Source of the DNA: Agrobacterium tumefaciens
GTDB taxonomy: Bacteria > Pseudomonadota > Alphaproteobacteria > Rhizobiales > Rhizobiaceae
DNA: 64,000 nucleotides
Direction: 5' to 3'
NCBI RefSeq assembly: GCF_017726655.1
Contig: NZ_CP072308.1
Coordinates: forward strand, 1,488,001 to 1,552,000
Part shown: positions 1 through 9,422 of the stretch, piece after piece
Layout: each line of letters opens with the position of its first letter
Numbering within the stretch: position 1 is the stretch's first letter
Translations under genes and position numbers: made by a program
The notes under the pieces: model-generated
What the model was told of the DNA's origin: nothing
Database searches by the model: none
What the model saw: the letters and a program-made list of their open reading frames with translations, nothing else

Positions 1-1
1 T

Positions 2-121
2 GCGTGGGACGGCATTCTCAAAGCGCAGCTCGATTATCGCCACCTGCCCTGCAATTTCGTGGAGATCATGCCGAGGCTGGACGAGCATTTGAAGCGTGGC
101 AAGAGCCAGCCGTCGCATTAA
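2..121 (+). CDS. C-terminal fragment of an unrecognised protein
   Basis: An open frame enters from the left edge and ends at TAA (119-121). It gives the last 39 residues of a protein, starting AWDGILKAQ and ending KSQPSH. Alpha-proteobacterial codon use is normal and a strong hairpin follows directly, so this is probably the 3' end of a real gene. The fragment shows no diagnostic motif and I assign no function. Confidence 0.55.
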   Translation, partial: AWDGILKAQLDYRHLPCNFVEIMPRLDEHLKRGKSQPSH

Positions 122-146
122 GCCCGGCGGTCATCTACCGCCGGGC
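122..146. terminator. Hairpin between convergent genes
   Basis: GCCCGGCGG (122-130) pairs perfectly with CCGCCGGGC (138-146) around a 7-nt loop. It starts directly after the stop of the left-edge gene and ends 18 nt from the stop of the convergent small gene. There is no T tract, so it may serve both strands or protect mRNA 3' ends. Confidence 0.55.
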
Positions 147-164
147 GCGTCGTGGTCACAGCGG

Positions 165-434
165 TTAGCGGCGGTTTCTATCGCGGAGCACGGCCGTCGG
201 ATCGATGTAGGTAGTCGTGTCGAAGCGGCTGTTTTTCCGTTCGACCATACCGTTTTCCAAGACACGGTAGGTAACCTCCGGGTTGGAGACGGAGACAGCC
301 TTGTCGCCTGGCTTGGCATGGTTCTCGATCATCTTGGTGATGGGCGTAGCGGAGTCGCTGAGAAGGCCGTTCGCGGAAGCGGCAGCGGTTGCGGCGATGA
401 GGGCGAATGCGGCGATGGCGATATTTTTGATCAT
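165..434 (-). CDS. Small exported hypothetical protein (89 aa)
   Basis: The start is set at ATG 434 because GAGGA lies about 9 nt upstream, although the frame stays open further 5'. The N-terminus MIKNIAIAAFALIAATAAASA is a clear Sec signal peptide with an Ala-rich cleavage site near residue 21. The mature part of about 68 residues is hydrophilic and ends in a basic stretch (RDRNRR). It is transcribed divergently from the two-component system at 633-2649 across a 200-bp gap, so it may be a target or accessory of that system; this is inference from position. I do not recognise the family. Confidence 0.6.
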   Translation of the reverse strand: MIKNIAIAAFALIAATAAASANGLLSDSATPITKMIENHAKPGDKAVSVSNPEVTYRVLENGMVERKNSRFDTTTYIDPTAVLRDRNRR

Positions 435-632
435 TGTCTTGATCCTCGAAACGGGTAACACTGCGACTTGCAGCACGTTGAAAGTAAAACGCCGATTTTT
501 CAGCCGCCTGTCGCCGACTATACAATTTTGTAAACCCGCCAATGCCTTAACTGCCGCAAGAAAGCCCGATTTGCGGCGTGATCAAAAGCGGTGAGATTTC
601 TTTAAAGCTGTATTTAAGACAACGTCATCGCC

Positions 633-1310
633 ATGAAGATACTTCTTGTAGAAGACGACATCACAACGGGAAACTATATTATCAAGGGACTGGCCTCTGC
701 CGGCCACACGGTCGACTGGGTGAAGGACGGGCGCGAGGCGCTGGCGGCCGGCCTCGACGGCGGATACGACGTCGCCGTCGTGGACCGCATGATCCCCGGC
801 CTCGACGGCCTCAATCTGGTCAAGAGCATGCGCGCGGCCTCGATACGCGTCCCCATCCTTTTTCTCACCGCAATGAGCGGTGTTGACGACCGTGTCGAAG
901 GGCTGGAAGCGGGGGGTGACGATTATCTGGTCAAGCCCTTCGCTTTTTCGGAACTGACGGCGAGAATCAATGCGCTCGTTCGGCGCCCGCCTATTGCCAC
1001 GGAGAAGACGCGCCTGCGCGTCGGCGACCTGGAGATGGACCTCGTCACCAGAACGACATCGCGTGCAGGGCAGCGGATCGACCTGCTGCCACGTGAATTT
1101 TCGCTTCTCGAACTGCTCATGCGCAACGAGGGCAGAATCCTGACGAAAACGATGTTTCTCGAAAAAATCTGGAACTTCAATTTCGATCCGCAAAGCTCGG
1201 TCGTGGAAACGCATATCAGCCGGCTGAGGGCGAAAATCGACAAACCCTTCAATCAGCCGCTTCTGCACACGGTCAAAAACACGGGCTATACGCTTCATGC
1301 CCGGCGCTAG
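633..1310 (+). CDS. OmpR-family response regulator
   Basis: This is a 225-residue winged-helix response regulator. The receiver domain is residues 1-115, with the acidic pair in MKILLVEDD, phospho-acceptor Asp51 (VVDRMIPG), the conserved Thr in FLTAMSG and Lys in YLVKPF. The OmpR/PhoB DNA-binding domain follows (residues 128-222, LLPREFSLLELLMRNEG and SVVETHISRLRAKID). It would bind DNA after phosphorylation by the histidine kinase encoded next, whose start lies 14 nt inside this gene, so the two are translationally coupled. The ligand and regulon are unknown. It resembles QseB/TctD-type regulators. Confidence 0.9.
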   Translation: MKILLVEDDITTGNYIIKGLASAGHTVDWVKDGREALAAGLDGGYDVAVVDRMIPGLDGLNLVKSMRAASIRVPILFLTAMSGVDDRVEGLEAGGDDYLVKPFAFSELTARINALVRRPPIATEKTRLRVGDLEMDLVTRTTSRAGQRIDLLPREFSLLELLMRNEGRILTKTMFLEKIWNFNFDPQSSVVETHISRLRAKIDKPFNQPLLHTVKNTGYTLHARR

Positions 1311-2649
1311 TTTCCTGAAGAGTACCGCCGTCAGGCTGGCGCTTCTCTATATCGCCCTTTTTGTCACGGCCTCGCTCGGTGCGAATATCGCGGCCTATCG
1401 AATGGTCGTCGGCTTTCTCGATGAGCGCCTGAACGCCAATGTGATGGAGCGGTACCGGGAAATCGCGTCCGCCTTCGACACGCGCGGACTTCAGGGCGCG
1501 GTAGAGATGATCGACAATCACGGACCAGCCATCCGGGGTCAGGAAACCATCTATTCTCTACGCAGTCCGCAGGGGCAGCTTCTTGCCGGCAGCGATCAGT
1601 TCTCGAATGTCCCACCCGGTTACTCGACTCTCGAACCGAACGACCAGCACGATAATGCGTCCCACTACAAGCTTTACAGCGCAACGCTCGGACCGAACAA
1701 TCTCGTTGTCGGGATCAGCTATGGCGATACGGATGAACTGGCCCGGATTGTTCTCATAAGTTTCTGCTGGGCGACAACGATCGTGCTTTGCGTCGGCATG
1801 ACTGGGGCGGCCATACTGGCATACCGGACGCGTCGTCGCATCGCGTCACTGACACAGAGCGCTCACGCTATCGGCAATGGCGAGCTGTCGAAACGGCTTC
1901 CGGTCTCCTCGCGCAGGGATGAAATCGACATATTGTCGGCCGAAATCAATGTCGCTCTGGCAAGACTGGAATCCAGCGTCGCGGCATTGAAGCAGGTGAC
2001 CACGGATGTCGCACATGATTTGAAGACACCGATAGGCCGTGCATTTCTCGTTCTGGAAGATGCGTTGAATGCACATGGGATTGACGAGATGAGGACGGGC
2101 ATTGAGACCGCCCTCGAAGACCTGCTGTCGATCGCCAATACCTTCGACGCGCTTCTGCGGATTGCGCAAATCGAAGCGCGAAACAGAACCGCGCGCTTTA
2201 AAGTATTCGATCTATGTGACGTCGTCAGCGACATGTACGAGACCTATGAGGTGATCGCAGCCGAGGAAGGTTATGAGCTGCGCATGCGCATGGATGCCGG
2301 GGAATGCCGGATCGAGGGAGATCCCGACCTCATCCGCCAGCTGTTGGTGAATCTTCTGTCCAACGCCATGCGGCATACACCCGCCGGATCCAGAATCGCG
2401 CTCGATCTTTCACACAACGGGGCGCGGGCGCAGTTGGTGATCGCCGATAACGGGCCGGGCATTTCAGAGGAAGACCGAGCCCAGGTTTTCGACCGCTTTT
2501 ATCGCGTCGAAAAAAGTCGAACCACATCAGGGTCGGGGCTTGGCCTCAGCCTTGTCAAGGCGGTAGCGGAATTACACGGCGCCGCCGTGACACTTTCGGA
2601 CAATCACCCCGGCCTGCGCGTGACCGTTCAGTTTCCGCCGAGCGGTTAG
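1297..2649 (+). CDS. Two-component sensor histidine kinase
   Basis: This is a 450-residue inner-membrane kinase. TM helix 1 is about residues 12-34, followed by a periplasmic sensor of about 110 residues, TM helix 2 (about 148-172), a HAMP linker (about 173-225), a HisKA domain with phospho-acceptor His240 (DVAHDLKTPIGRA), and a HATPase domain with N box NLLSNAMRHT, G1 box DNGPGIS and G2 box GSGLGLSLVKAV. Asp replaces the usual Glu after the catalytic His (HDLKTP), as in several EnvZ/TctE-type kinases. It starts inside the regulator gene (ATG 1297) and forms a bicistronic operon with it. The periplasmic sensor has no recognised fold, so the signal is unknown. Confidence 0.9.
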   Translation: MPGASFLKSTAVRLALLYIALFVTASLGANIAAYRMVVGFLDERLNANVMERYREIASAFDTRGLQGAVEMIDNHGPAIRGQETIYSLRSPQGQLLAGSDQFSNVPPGYSTLEPNDQHDNASHYKLYSATLGPNNLVVGISYGDTDELARIVLISFCWATTIVLCVGMTGAAILAYRTRRRIASLTQSAHAIGNGELSKRLPVSSRRDEIDILSAEINVALARLESSVAALKQVTTDVAHDLKTPIGRAFLVLEDALNAHGIDEMRTGIETALEDLLSIANTFDALLRIAQIEARNRTARFKVFDLCDVVSDMYETYEVIAAEEGYELRMRMDAGECRIEGDPDLIRQLLVNLLSNAMRHTPAGSRIALDLSHNGARAQLVIADNGPGISEEDRAQVFDRFYRVEKSRTTSGSGLGLSLVKAVAELHGAAVTLSDNHPGLRVTVQFPPSG

Positions 2650-2651
2650 AC

Positions 2652-2686
2652 AAGCGGAGCGGAGCGCGCATTGGCGCACACCGCTT
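2652..2686 (+). terminator. Weak hairpin after the two-component operon
   Basis: AAGCGG (2652-2657) can pair with CCGCTT (2681-2686), with an inner GCGC/GCGC pairing, followed by TCGTTCTT. It sits between two convergent stop codons (2649 and 2699). The stem is interrupted, so support is limited. Confidence 0.35.
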
Positions 2687-2698
2687 TCGTTCTTCACA

Positions 2699-3727
2699 TC
2701 AGGCGGCGAGGTCTACGACGATACGGCCGTCGATCTTGCCCTCTTCCATGCGGTGGAAGATATCGTTGATGTTTTCGAGCTTGTCCCACGAGAAGTGGGC
2801 TGCGACCTTGCCTTCCCCGGCGAAGGTCAGCGCTTCCTCGAGATCCTGTCTGGTGCCGACGATGGAGCCGCGCACCGTGATCCGCTTCAGCACCGTGTCG
2901 AACACCGGAATGGAGATAAAGCCCGGCGGCAGGCCGACAAGCGCCATGGTGCCCTTGGAGCGGAGGAAGCCATAAGCCTGCTCCATGGCCTTGGGCGACA
3001 CCGCCGTCACCAGCGCCCCGTGGACGCCGCCTGTCGCCTTCTGCACCTGTTCAACGGCGTCGGGCGCACGGCCGTTGACGATGACATCGGCGCCAAGCTT
3101 CTTCGCCAGCGCGAGCTTGTCATCAAAAATGTCGGCAGCCACGACATGCATGCCCATGGCCTTGGCATATTGCACTGCCATATGGCCAAGCCCGCCAATG
3201 CCTGAAATGACCACCCATTCGCCCGGCCGGACTTCGGTCTCCTTGAGGCCCTTATAGACGGTGACACCGGCGCAAAGCACCGGGGCCGCGGGGCCGAAAT
3301 CGAGATTATCAGGCAGCCGGCCGACGAATTTCGGATCGGCAAGGCCATATTCGGCAAAGCTGCCATTGACGGAGTAGCCCGAGTTCTTCTGGCTCGGGCA
3401 AAGCGTCTCCCAACCGGTGCGGCAGGGAATGCAGCAACCGCAGGCGGTGTAGAGCCACGGCGTGCCGGCACGGTCACCCTCCTTGATGCCGGTAACGCCG
3501 GCGCCGATCTTGGCCACGTAGCCTGCACCTTCATGGCCTGGAATGAAGGGCGGGTTGGGCTTAACCGGCCAGTCACCCGTCGCGGCGTGCAGATCAGTGT
3601 GGCACACGCCAGTCGCCTTGTAGTTGATGAGAATTTCACCGGGCCCGGGATCCGGTATCGCGACTTCCTCGATCGTCAGCGGTTTCCCAAACGCGCGGAC
3701 CACCGCTGCCTTCATTGTTTTAGCCAT
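2699..3727 (-). CDS. adhP: Zinc-dependent alcohol dehydrogenase (AdhP-like)
   Basis: This is a 342-residue medium-chain dehydrogenase/reductase that oxidises primary alcohols with NAD+. Catalytic zinc ligands lie in GVCHTDLHAA and GHEGAGYV, and the four-Cys structural zinc site in TACGCCIPCRTGWETLC. The Rossmann motif is VVISGIGGLGHMAVQ, and Asp in VVAADIFDDK favours NAD over NADP. Length and motifs match propanol-preferring AdhP enzymes. ATG 3727 is chosen because GGGAG lies just upstream; the in-frame codon at 3751 lacks a ribosome site. It is a single gene; no regulator adjoins it. Confidence 0.9.
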   Translation of the reverse strand: MAKTMKAAVVRAFGKPLTIEEVAIPDPGPGEILINYKATGVCHTDLHAATGDWPVKPNPPFIPGHEGAGYVAKIGAGVTGIKEGDRAGTPWLYTACGCCIPCRTGWETLCPSQKNSGYSVNGSFAEYGLADPKFVGRLPDNLDFGPAAPVLCAGVTVYKGLKETEVRPGEWVVISGIGGLGHMAVQYAKAMGMHVVAADIFDDKLALAKKLGADVIVNGRAPDAVEQVQKATGGVHGALVTAVSPKAMEQAYGFLRSKGTMALVGLPPGFISIPVFDTVLKRITVRGSIVGTRQDLEEALTFAGEGKVAAHFSWDKLENINDIFHRMEEGKIDGRIVVDLAA

Positions 3728-3877
3728 GACTTGCTCCCTATCTCCAAACACCTCGAAAACTTTCGACGGCAGGTTGAGATTAACGAGCTTCAGGCGTCAT
3801 GGAATTGACCCATCGCAAACCGGAACGTTTTGCGAGGCGGGAGTGTCTCAACTTTGAAGCAACCCCATGGTGCTGTT

Positions 3878-4297
3878 TTATTCAAGCGCCAACCATATGG
3901 CGAGCCAGGCCCAGAGGCAGACCAGCAGTGCAAAGCCGATACCGAACAGGGGCGCGCGGTACCGCAGCCTGTTGCTGGTGACGTGCACATAGGAATGCGC
4001 ATAGCGGGAGATCACGAACAGCCAGGCAAGCACCACGGTCACCACATTGTCTGCATCGGTGATGTAAAGCAGCAGGCAGATGGCGTGAAAGAGAACAGGA
4101 AGCTCGAACTGATTGGCGATGTTTCTGTTCACCAGCGCGCTCGCCTGCCCCTCCTCGCCTTTCTCGCGATACTGTGCCACCGCCTCCCTGCTGGTGAGCG
4201 TGTGGTTCTTGCGCCGGTACAACAGCAATGCATAAAGAATGAAAACCAGCGAGGCATGGGCTATCATCGGCCAGAACATTGCGGTTGTCGGGGACAT
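3878..4297 (-). CDS. MAPEG-family membrane protein
   Basis: This is a 139-residue integral membrane protein with four hydrophobic segments and the MAPEG signature (FELPVLFHAICLLLY, then SRYAHSYVHVTSN and LRYRAPLFGIGF). MAPEG proteins are membrane-associated, glutathione-related enzymes, but the bacterial members are mostly uncharacterised. I chose ATG 4297, preceded by GGAGTAGAAAAC. The other in-frame ATG (4315) falls in the T tract of the guaB terminator and would be a poor start. The gene lies downstream of guaB on the same strand but beyond that terminator, so it is probably read from its own promoter or by read-through. Confidence 0.8.
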   Translation of the reverse strand: MSPTTAMFWPMIAHASLVFILYALLLYRRKNHTLTSREAVAQYREKGEEGQASALVNRNIANQFELPVLFHAICLLLYITDADNVVTVVLAWLFVISRYAHSYVHVTSNRLRYRAPLFGIGFALLVCLWAWLAIWLALE

Positions 4298-4315
4298 GTT
4301 TTCTACTCCAATCAT

Positions 4316-4351
4316 GAAAACGCTCCCCGATCCGGCGTGAATCGGGGAGCG
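4316..4351 (-). terminator. Rho-independent terminator of guaB
   Basis: On the minus strand CGCTCCCCGAT and ATCGGGGAGCG form a perfect 11-bp stem (4321-4351) followed by GTTTTC. It begins about 40 nt after the guaB stop codon and its T tract runs into the 5' leader of the MAPEG gene. Confidence 0.85.
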
Positions 4352-4391
4352 CCAAATAGTTGGTATCCTTTTAAGGATTTGGCCTGAAAGA

Positions 4392-5909
<1,518 letters not shown>

Positions 5910-6022
5910 TCATACTGAAAATGCGTGGCCGTTCCGGAACGAAAAGTTCACCCCGGCGCCCTGCAAGGATTGCTTGGAAGTTGGCGAGGGCTGGTAACAC
6001 GTTCATGACAGGAAGGGAATAG

Positions 6023-6050
6023 AAAAAACCCGGAACAGCGTTCCGGGCTT
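6023..6050 (-). terminator. Rho-independent terminator of the MBL-fold gene
   Basis: CCCGGAAC (6029-6036) pairs with GTTCCGGG (6040-6047) around a 3-nt loop. On the minus strand the stem is followed by TTTTTT (6023-6028), 30 nt after the stop codon of the hydrolase gene. Confidence 0.85.
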
Positions 6051-6076
6051 TGCCTGTTGCTGCATTGCAGCAGATA

Positions 6077-7078
6077 TCAGATATCAAACTGATAGGATTT
6101 GGGTACGAAACGGTATCCCACATCCAGCTTTTCGGCATAGCCAACGGCCGGGAATGGCATGTGATATCCGAGGAAGGGCAGCCTATCGGTAGCGATCATG
6201 TCAAAGACCTTCTTACGGGTCGCAGCCGCCGCTGCCTTGTCCATGTCGAACTTGACTTCCCAGTCCGGCTTCTGCAGCGAGAGGACGAAGTGGTTCGCGG
6301 TATCGGCTGTCAGGATGAGTTGTTTGCCTTCCGATTCGACGCGGAAGATCATGTGGCCCGGCGAATGGCCGAAGGCGGCGATGCCCGTGATGCCGGAAAC
6401 CACATCGGCGCCATCGCCAATGAAAGTGGCCTTTTCCGCCAGCGGTTTGACGTTGGCAAGAACACCCTTGTGGCCGCCCTCGGCAGGCGTGCCGACGCGT
6501 TTTTCATCCGTCCAGAAATCATATTCCGCCTGGCCGAAGACATAACGGGCCTTGGAGAAGGCGGGTGCGCCCTTTTCCATCAGGCCGCCAATATGGTCGC
6601 CATGCATATGGGTCAGCACCACCACGGTCACATCCTCGGGGGTGTAACCGGCGGCAGCCATGCCTTCGATCAGGCGGCCGTTGCCCGCCCCGCGACCGGC
6701 TTCACCAAAGCCTGTATCGAACAGGACGAGATCAGAGCCGGTGTTGACGAGAACCGGCGAGAAGGAATTGACGAACTGGTCCTTCGGCAGAAAATTCTCC
6801 TCGAGCAATTTACCGACTGTTTCCGGCGATTGGTCGGTGCCGAAGGTCTCTCCCGGATTGGGCGCAGCGCGGGCGCCATCCTTCACGACAAGCACTTCAA
6901 AATTACCGAGCTTGAAACGGTTTGTTTCCGGTGGCATCGCGTGTTTGATCTCCATGGAGGTTTGCGGCTGGTTGGCCTGAGCATTGGCGCTGCGCGTCAT
7001 CAACAGAGGCGCGCCGAGGACGGTTGCGCCTGCCGCACCAATGAGGCCACGTCTGCTCATGTTCAAGGATTTGGTCAT
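6077..7078 (-). CDS. Tat-exported metallo-beta-lactamase-fold hydrolase
   Basis: This is a 333-residue protein. A twin-arginine signal (MSRRGLIGAAGATVLGAP, cleavage near ANAQA) sends the folded protein to the periplasm. The metallo-beta-lactamase fold shows the dinuclear zinc motif THMHGDHIGG, a further His in FGHSPGHMIF and an Asp in LTADTANH. It resembles lactonase and quorum-quenching-type hydrolases, but the motifs do not fix a substrate. ATG 7078 is chosen over an ATG 15 nt upstream because GGGAG lies 7 nt before it. It is divergent from the MFS exporter at 7284, with a shared 205-bp promoter region. Confidence 0.85.
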   Translation of the reverse strand: MTKSLNMSRRGLIGAAGATVLGAPLLMTRSANAQANQPQTSMEIKHAMPPETNRFKLGNFEVLVVKDGARAAPNPGETFGTDQSPETVGKLLEENFLPKDQFVNSFSPVLVNTGSDLVLFDTGFGEAGRGAGNGRLIEGMAAAGYTPEDVTVVVLTHMHGDHIGGLMEKGAPAFSKARYVFGQAEYDFWTDEKRVGTPAEGGHKGVLANVKPLAEKATFIGDGADVVSGITGIAAFGHSPGHMIFRVESEGKQLILTADTANHFVLSLQKPDWEVKFDMDKAAAAATRKKVFDMIATDRLPFLGYHMPFPAVGYAEKLDVGYRFVPKSYQFDI

Positions 7079-7283
7079 CGTCTTGTCTCCCATATCGCCA
7101 CCTGGCTGTTTTCCAGCTTAACTTTGCCCAACGGACAATAGAGCCAGAAAGTTGCAAGAAAACCGCCCTCACGCAGGTTTGATCGGAACTTGAGAAATCG
7201 CCGATTAACGTGTTGGCAAGGACGTTCATCAGGCGTAGGAGGAAGGCCAACGTCTTGTTGCAGCGAAAGCCGCAGGCATTCCC

Positions 7284-8681
7284 ATGAACCGCATCATTCC
7301 GCTCATCCTGGCAGTCGCCCTTTTCATGGAGCAGATGGACTCCACCGTCATCGCCACCTCTCTTCCGGCGATTGCAAGGGACCTCAATGTCGGGCCGATC
7401 ACGCTGAAACTCGCACTGACCGCCTATATGGTGGCCTTGGCGATCTTCATTCCGATCAGCGGCTGGATGGCCGACAAATATGGCGCAAAGAAAATCTTCC
7501 GTTTTGCCATTGGCGTCTTTGTCGTGGGCTCCATCTGCTGCGCCGTCTCGTCGTCGGTTCTTGAATTCGTCCTGTCGCGCTTCCTGCAGGGCATGGGCGG
7601 GGCAATGATGACCCCGGTCGGCCGTCTTGTGCTTTTGCGGACGACCAAGCGTAGCGATCTCGTCTCCGCCATGGCGCTTCTGACGATCCCCGGTCTTGTC
7701 GGACCTCTGACCGGCCCGCCGATCGGCGGCTTCATCACCACCTATTTTTCATGGCACTGGATTTTCCTGATCAACGTGCCGATCGGCATCATCGGCATCT
7801 GGCTGTCGACGATCTTCCTGCCGGAAATCGAAACCACCAATCCGCCGCCGATGGACGGCAAGGGTTTTGTGCTATCCGGCATCGCCGCCTCTGGCGTCGT
7901 CTTCGGCCTTTCCGTCGTCAGCCTGCCAGCCCTGCCGCCCGCGATCGGCATTGCCTCGACCATTATTGGTTTCATCTGCGGTTTTCTTTATCTGCGCCAT
8001 GCCGCGCGCCACCCTGCCCCCATTCTGGATTTCCGGATTTTCCAGAACGCGACATTCCGGGCCGCCTCCATCGGCGGCACTGTTTTCCGCATTTCCACAG
8101 GCGCCATTCCCTTCCTGATGCCGCTGATGTTGCAGATCGGCTTCGGGCTCAATCCGTTCCAGTCAGGCATGATAACTTTTGCTGGTGCAATCGGCGCGAT
8201 CACCACTAAATTCATGGCCAAGCGGGTGTTTGCGGCGACCGGATTCCGCTCGACGCTGATCGGGGCCGGCATCGTCGGCGCGTTCACCACACTCGCCAAC
8301 AGCTTCTTCACGCCTGAGACGCCCTATCCGCTGATCATGATCTTTCTGGTGACGGCAGGGTTTGCCCGGTCCTTCTTCTTTACCGGATCAAACGCGCTCA
8401 GCTACTCCGATATCGAAGACAGCCAGGCCAGTCAGGCGACGTCGATGGCCTCTGTCCTGCAGCAGATCAGCCTGGCGCTCGGTGTTGCCTTCGCTGCCTC
8501 GATTCTGGAAATCAGCAGCATGATGTCAGGCACTCATCTACAACTTGCCGATTTCCACATCGCTTTCATGATTGTCGCACTGGTGTCGCTCTTCGCAATC
8601 GTGCCCATCATCCGCATGGATGCGCGCGCCGGCGCGGCCGTCTCCGGCCACCGCGCCAAGGTCTCCCAACCGGCGGAGTGA
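7284..8681 (+). CDS. MFS multidrug exporter, DHA2 (EmrB/QacA) type
   Basis: This 465-residue inner-membrane drug:proton antiporter has about 13-14 hydrophobic helices. Diagnostic motifs are MEQMDSTVIATSLPAIARDL in TM1 (motif D1 of DHA2 transporters), GWMADKYGAKKIF (motif A, loop 2-3) and GPPIGGFI in TM5 (motif C of antiporters). The substrate is unknown. The ribosome site is weak. It ends at 8681, directly abutting the convergent rlmE stop (8682-8684), so the two mRNAs must overlap at their 3' ends. Confidence 0.88.
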   Translation: MNRIIPLILAVALFMEQMDSTVIATSLPAIARDLNVGPITLKLALTAYMVALAIFIPISGWMADKYGAKKIFRFAIGVFVVGSICCAVSSSVLEFVLSRFLQGMGGAMMTPVGRLVLLRTTKRSDLVSAMALLTIPGLVGPLTGPPIGGFITTYFSWHWIFLINVPIGIIGIWLSTIFLPEIETTNPPPMDGKGFVLSGIAASGVVFGLSVVSLPALPPAIGIASTIIGFICGFLYLRHAARHPAPILDFRIFQNATFRAASIGGTVFRISTGAIPFLMPLMLQIGFGLNPFQSGMITFAGAIGAITTKFMAKRVFAATGFRSTLIGAGIVGAFTTLANSFFTPETPYPLIMIFLVTAGFARSFFFTGSNALSYSDIEDSQASQATSMASVLQQISLALGVAFAASILEISSMMSGTHLQLADFHIAFMIVALVSLFAIVPIIRMDARAGAAVSGHRAKVSQPAE

Positions 8682-9422
8682 TCAGTCTTCAGAAGCCTCG
8701 TCGGCTTCCGCATCAATCTGTGGCGCGTTCTTGCGGCCCTTGAAGTGCTTGGCAAGCAGGAACATCTCCACCGATTCCGAGCGTGACGACGCCGGCTTGA
8801 TGTGCAGGACCTGCTTGAAATTCTTCTTCAGCATATCCAGCAACGCCTTTTCCGTGCCGCCCTGGAAGGTCTTGGCAAGGAAATGGCCGCCTTCCGCCAG
8901 AACCTGCACCGCAAAATCTGCCGCAACTTCGCACAGATGCATGGTGCGGATATGGTCGGTTTTCTGGTGACCCGTGGTTGGCGCAGCCATATCCGACAAG
9001 ACAAGATCGGGCGTGCCGCCAACGGCCTCCATCAGCTTTTCCGGCGCGGTCGGATCAAGGAAGTCGAGCTGCAGGATCTTCACGCCAGGGATTGGGTCGA
9101 TCTCGAGAAAGTCGATGGCCGCGACGCGTATATCGTCCTCGGTCGAATCCGTGACCTTGGAAGCGATCTGGGACCAGCTGCCGGGCGCGGCGCCCAGGTC
9201 GATGATGCGGGTCGCGCCCTTCAGGATCTGATGCTTGTCGTTGATTTCCAAGAGCTTGAAGGCAGCGCGGGCGCGATAACCTTCCAGCTTGGCGCGCTGC
9301 ACATAGGGGTCATTGATATGACGTTCCAGCCAGCGGCGCGACGAGGCCTTCAGCTTGGTCTTCTTGACCTTCTGGCCGATCTTGCGGCCGGTGCGATTGG
9401 TGCTTGTCGGCGCCTTGCTCAT
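8682..9422 (-). CDS. rlmE: 23S rRNA (uridine-2'-O-)-methyltransferase RlmE/FtsJ
   Basis: This 246-residue SAM-dependent enzyme 2'-O-methylates U2552 of 23S rRNA in the large subunit. The SAM site is [13 protein letters not shown], and the K-D-K-E catalytic tetrad is visible in [28 protein letters not shown] and [11 protein letters not shown] Lys/Arg-rich N-terminal tail of about 40 residues and an acidic C-terminal tail extend it beyond the roughly 209-residue E. coli protein. ATG 9422 overlaps the ppx stop as ATGA and has GGAAGG upstream, so it is translationally coupled to ppx. Confidence 0.93.
   Translation of the reverse strand: MSKAPTSTNRTGRKIGQKVKKTKLKASSRRWLERHINDPYVQRAKLEGYRARAAFKLLEINDKHQILKGATRIIDLGAAPGSWSQIASKVTDSTEDDIRVAAIDFLEIDPIPGVKILQLDFLDPTAPEKLMEAVGGTPDLVLSDMAAPTTGHQKTDHIRTMHLCEVAADFAVQVLAEGGHFLAKTFQGGTEKALLDMLKKNFKQVLHIKPASSRSESVEMFLLAKHFKGRKNAPQIDAEADEASED

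Noticed and set aside
582..1298. Long minus-strand open frame (238 aa) opposite the response regulator gene
   Set aside because: It is antisense to a clear OmpR-family gene, has no domain pattern and no ribosome site. It reflects high GC content.
4298..4315. ATG 4315 as the MAPEG gene start
   Set aside because: It lies directly in the tail of the guaB terminator; ATG 4297 has a better ribosome site.
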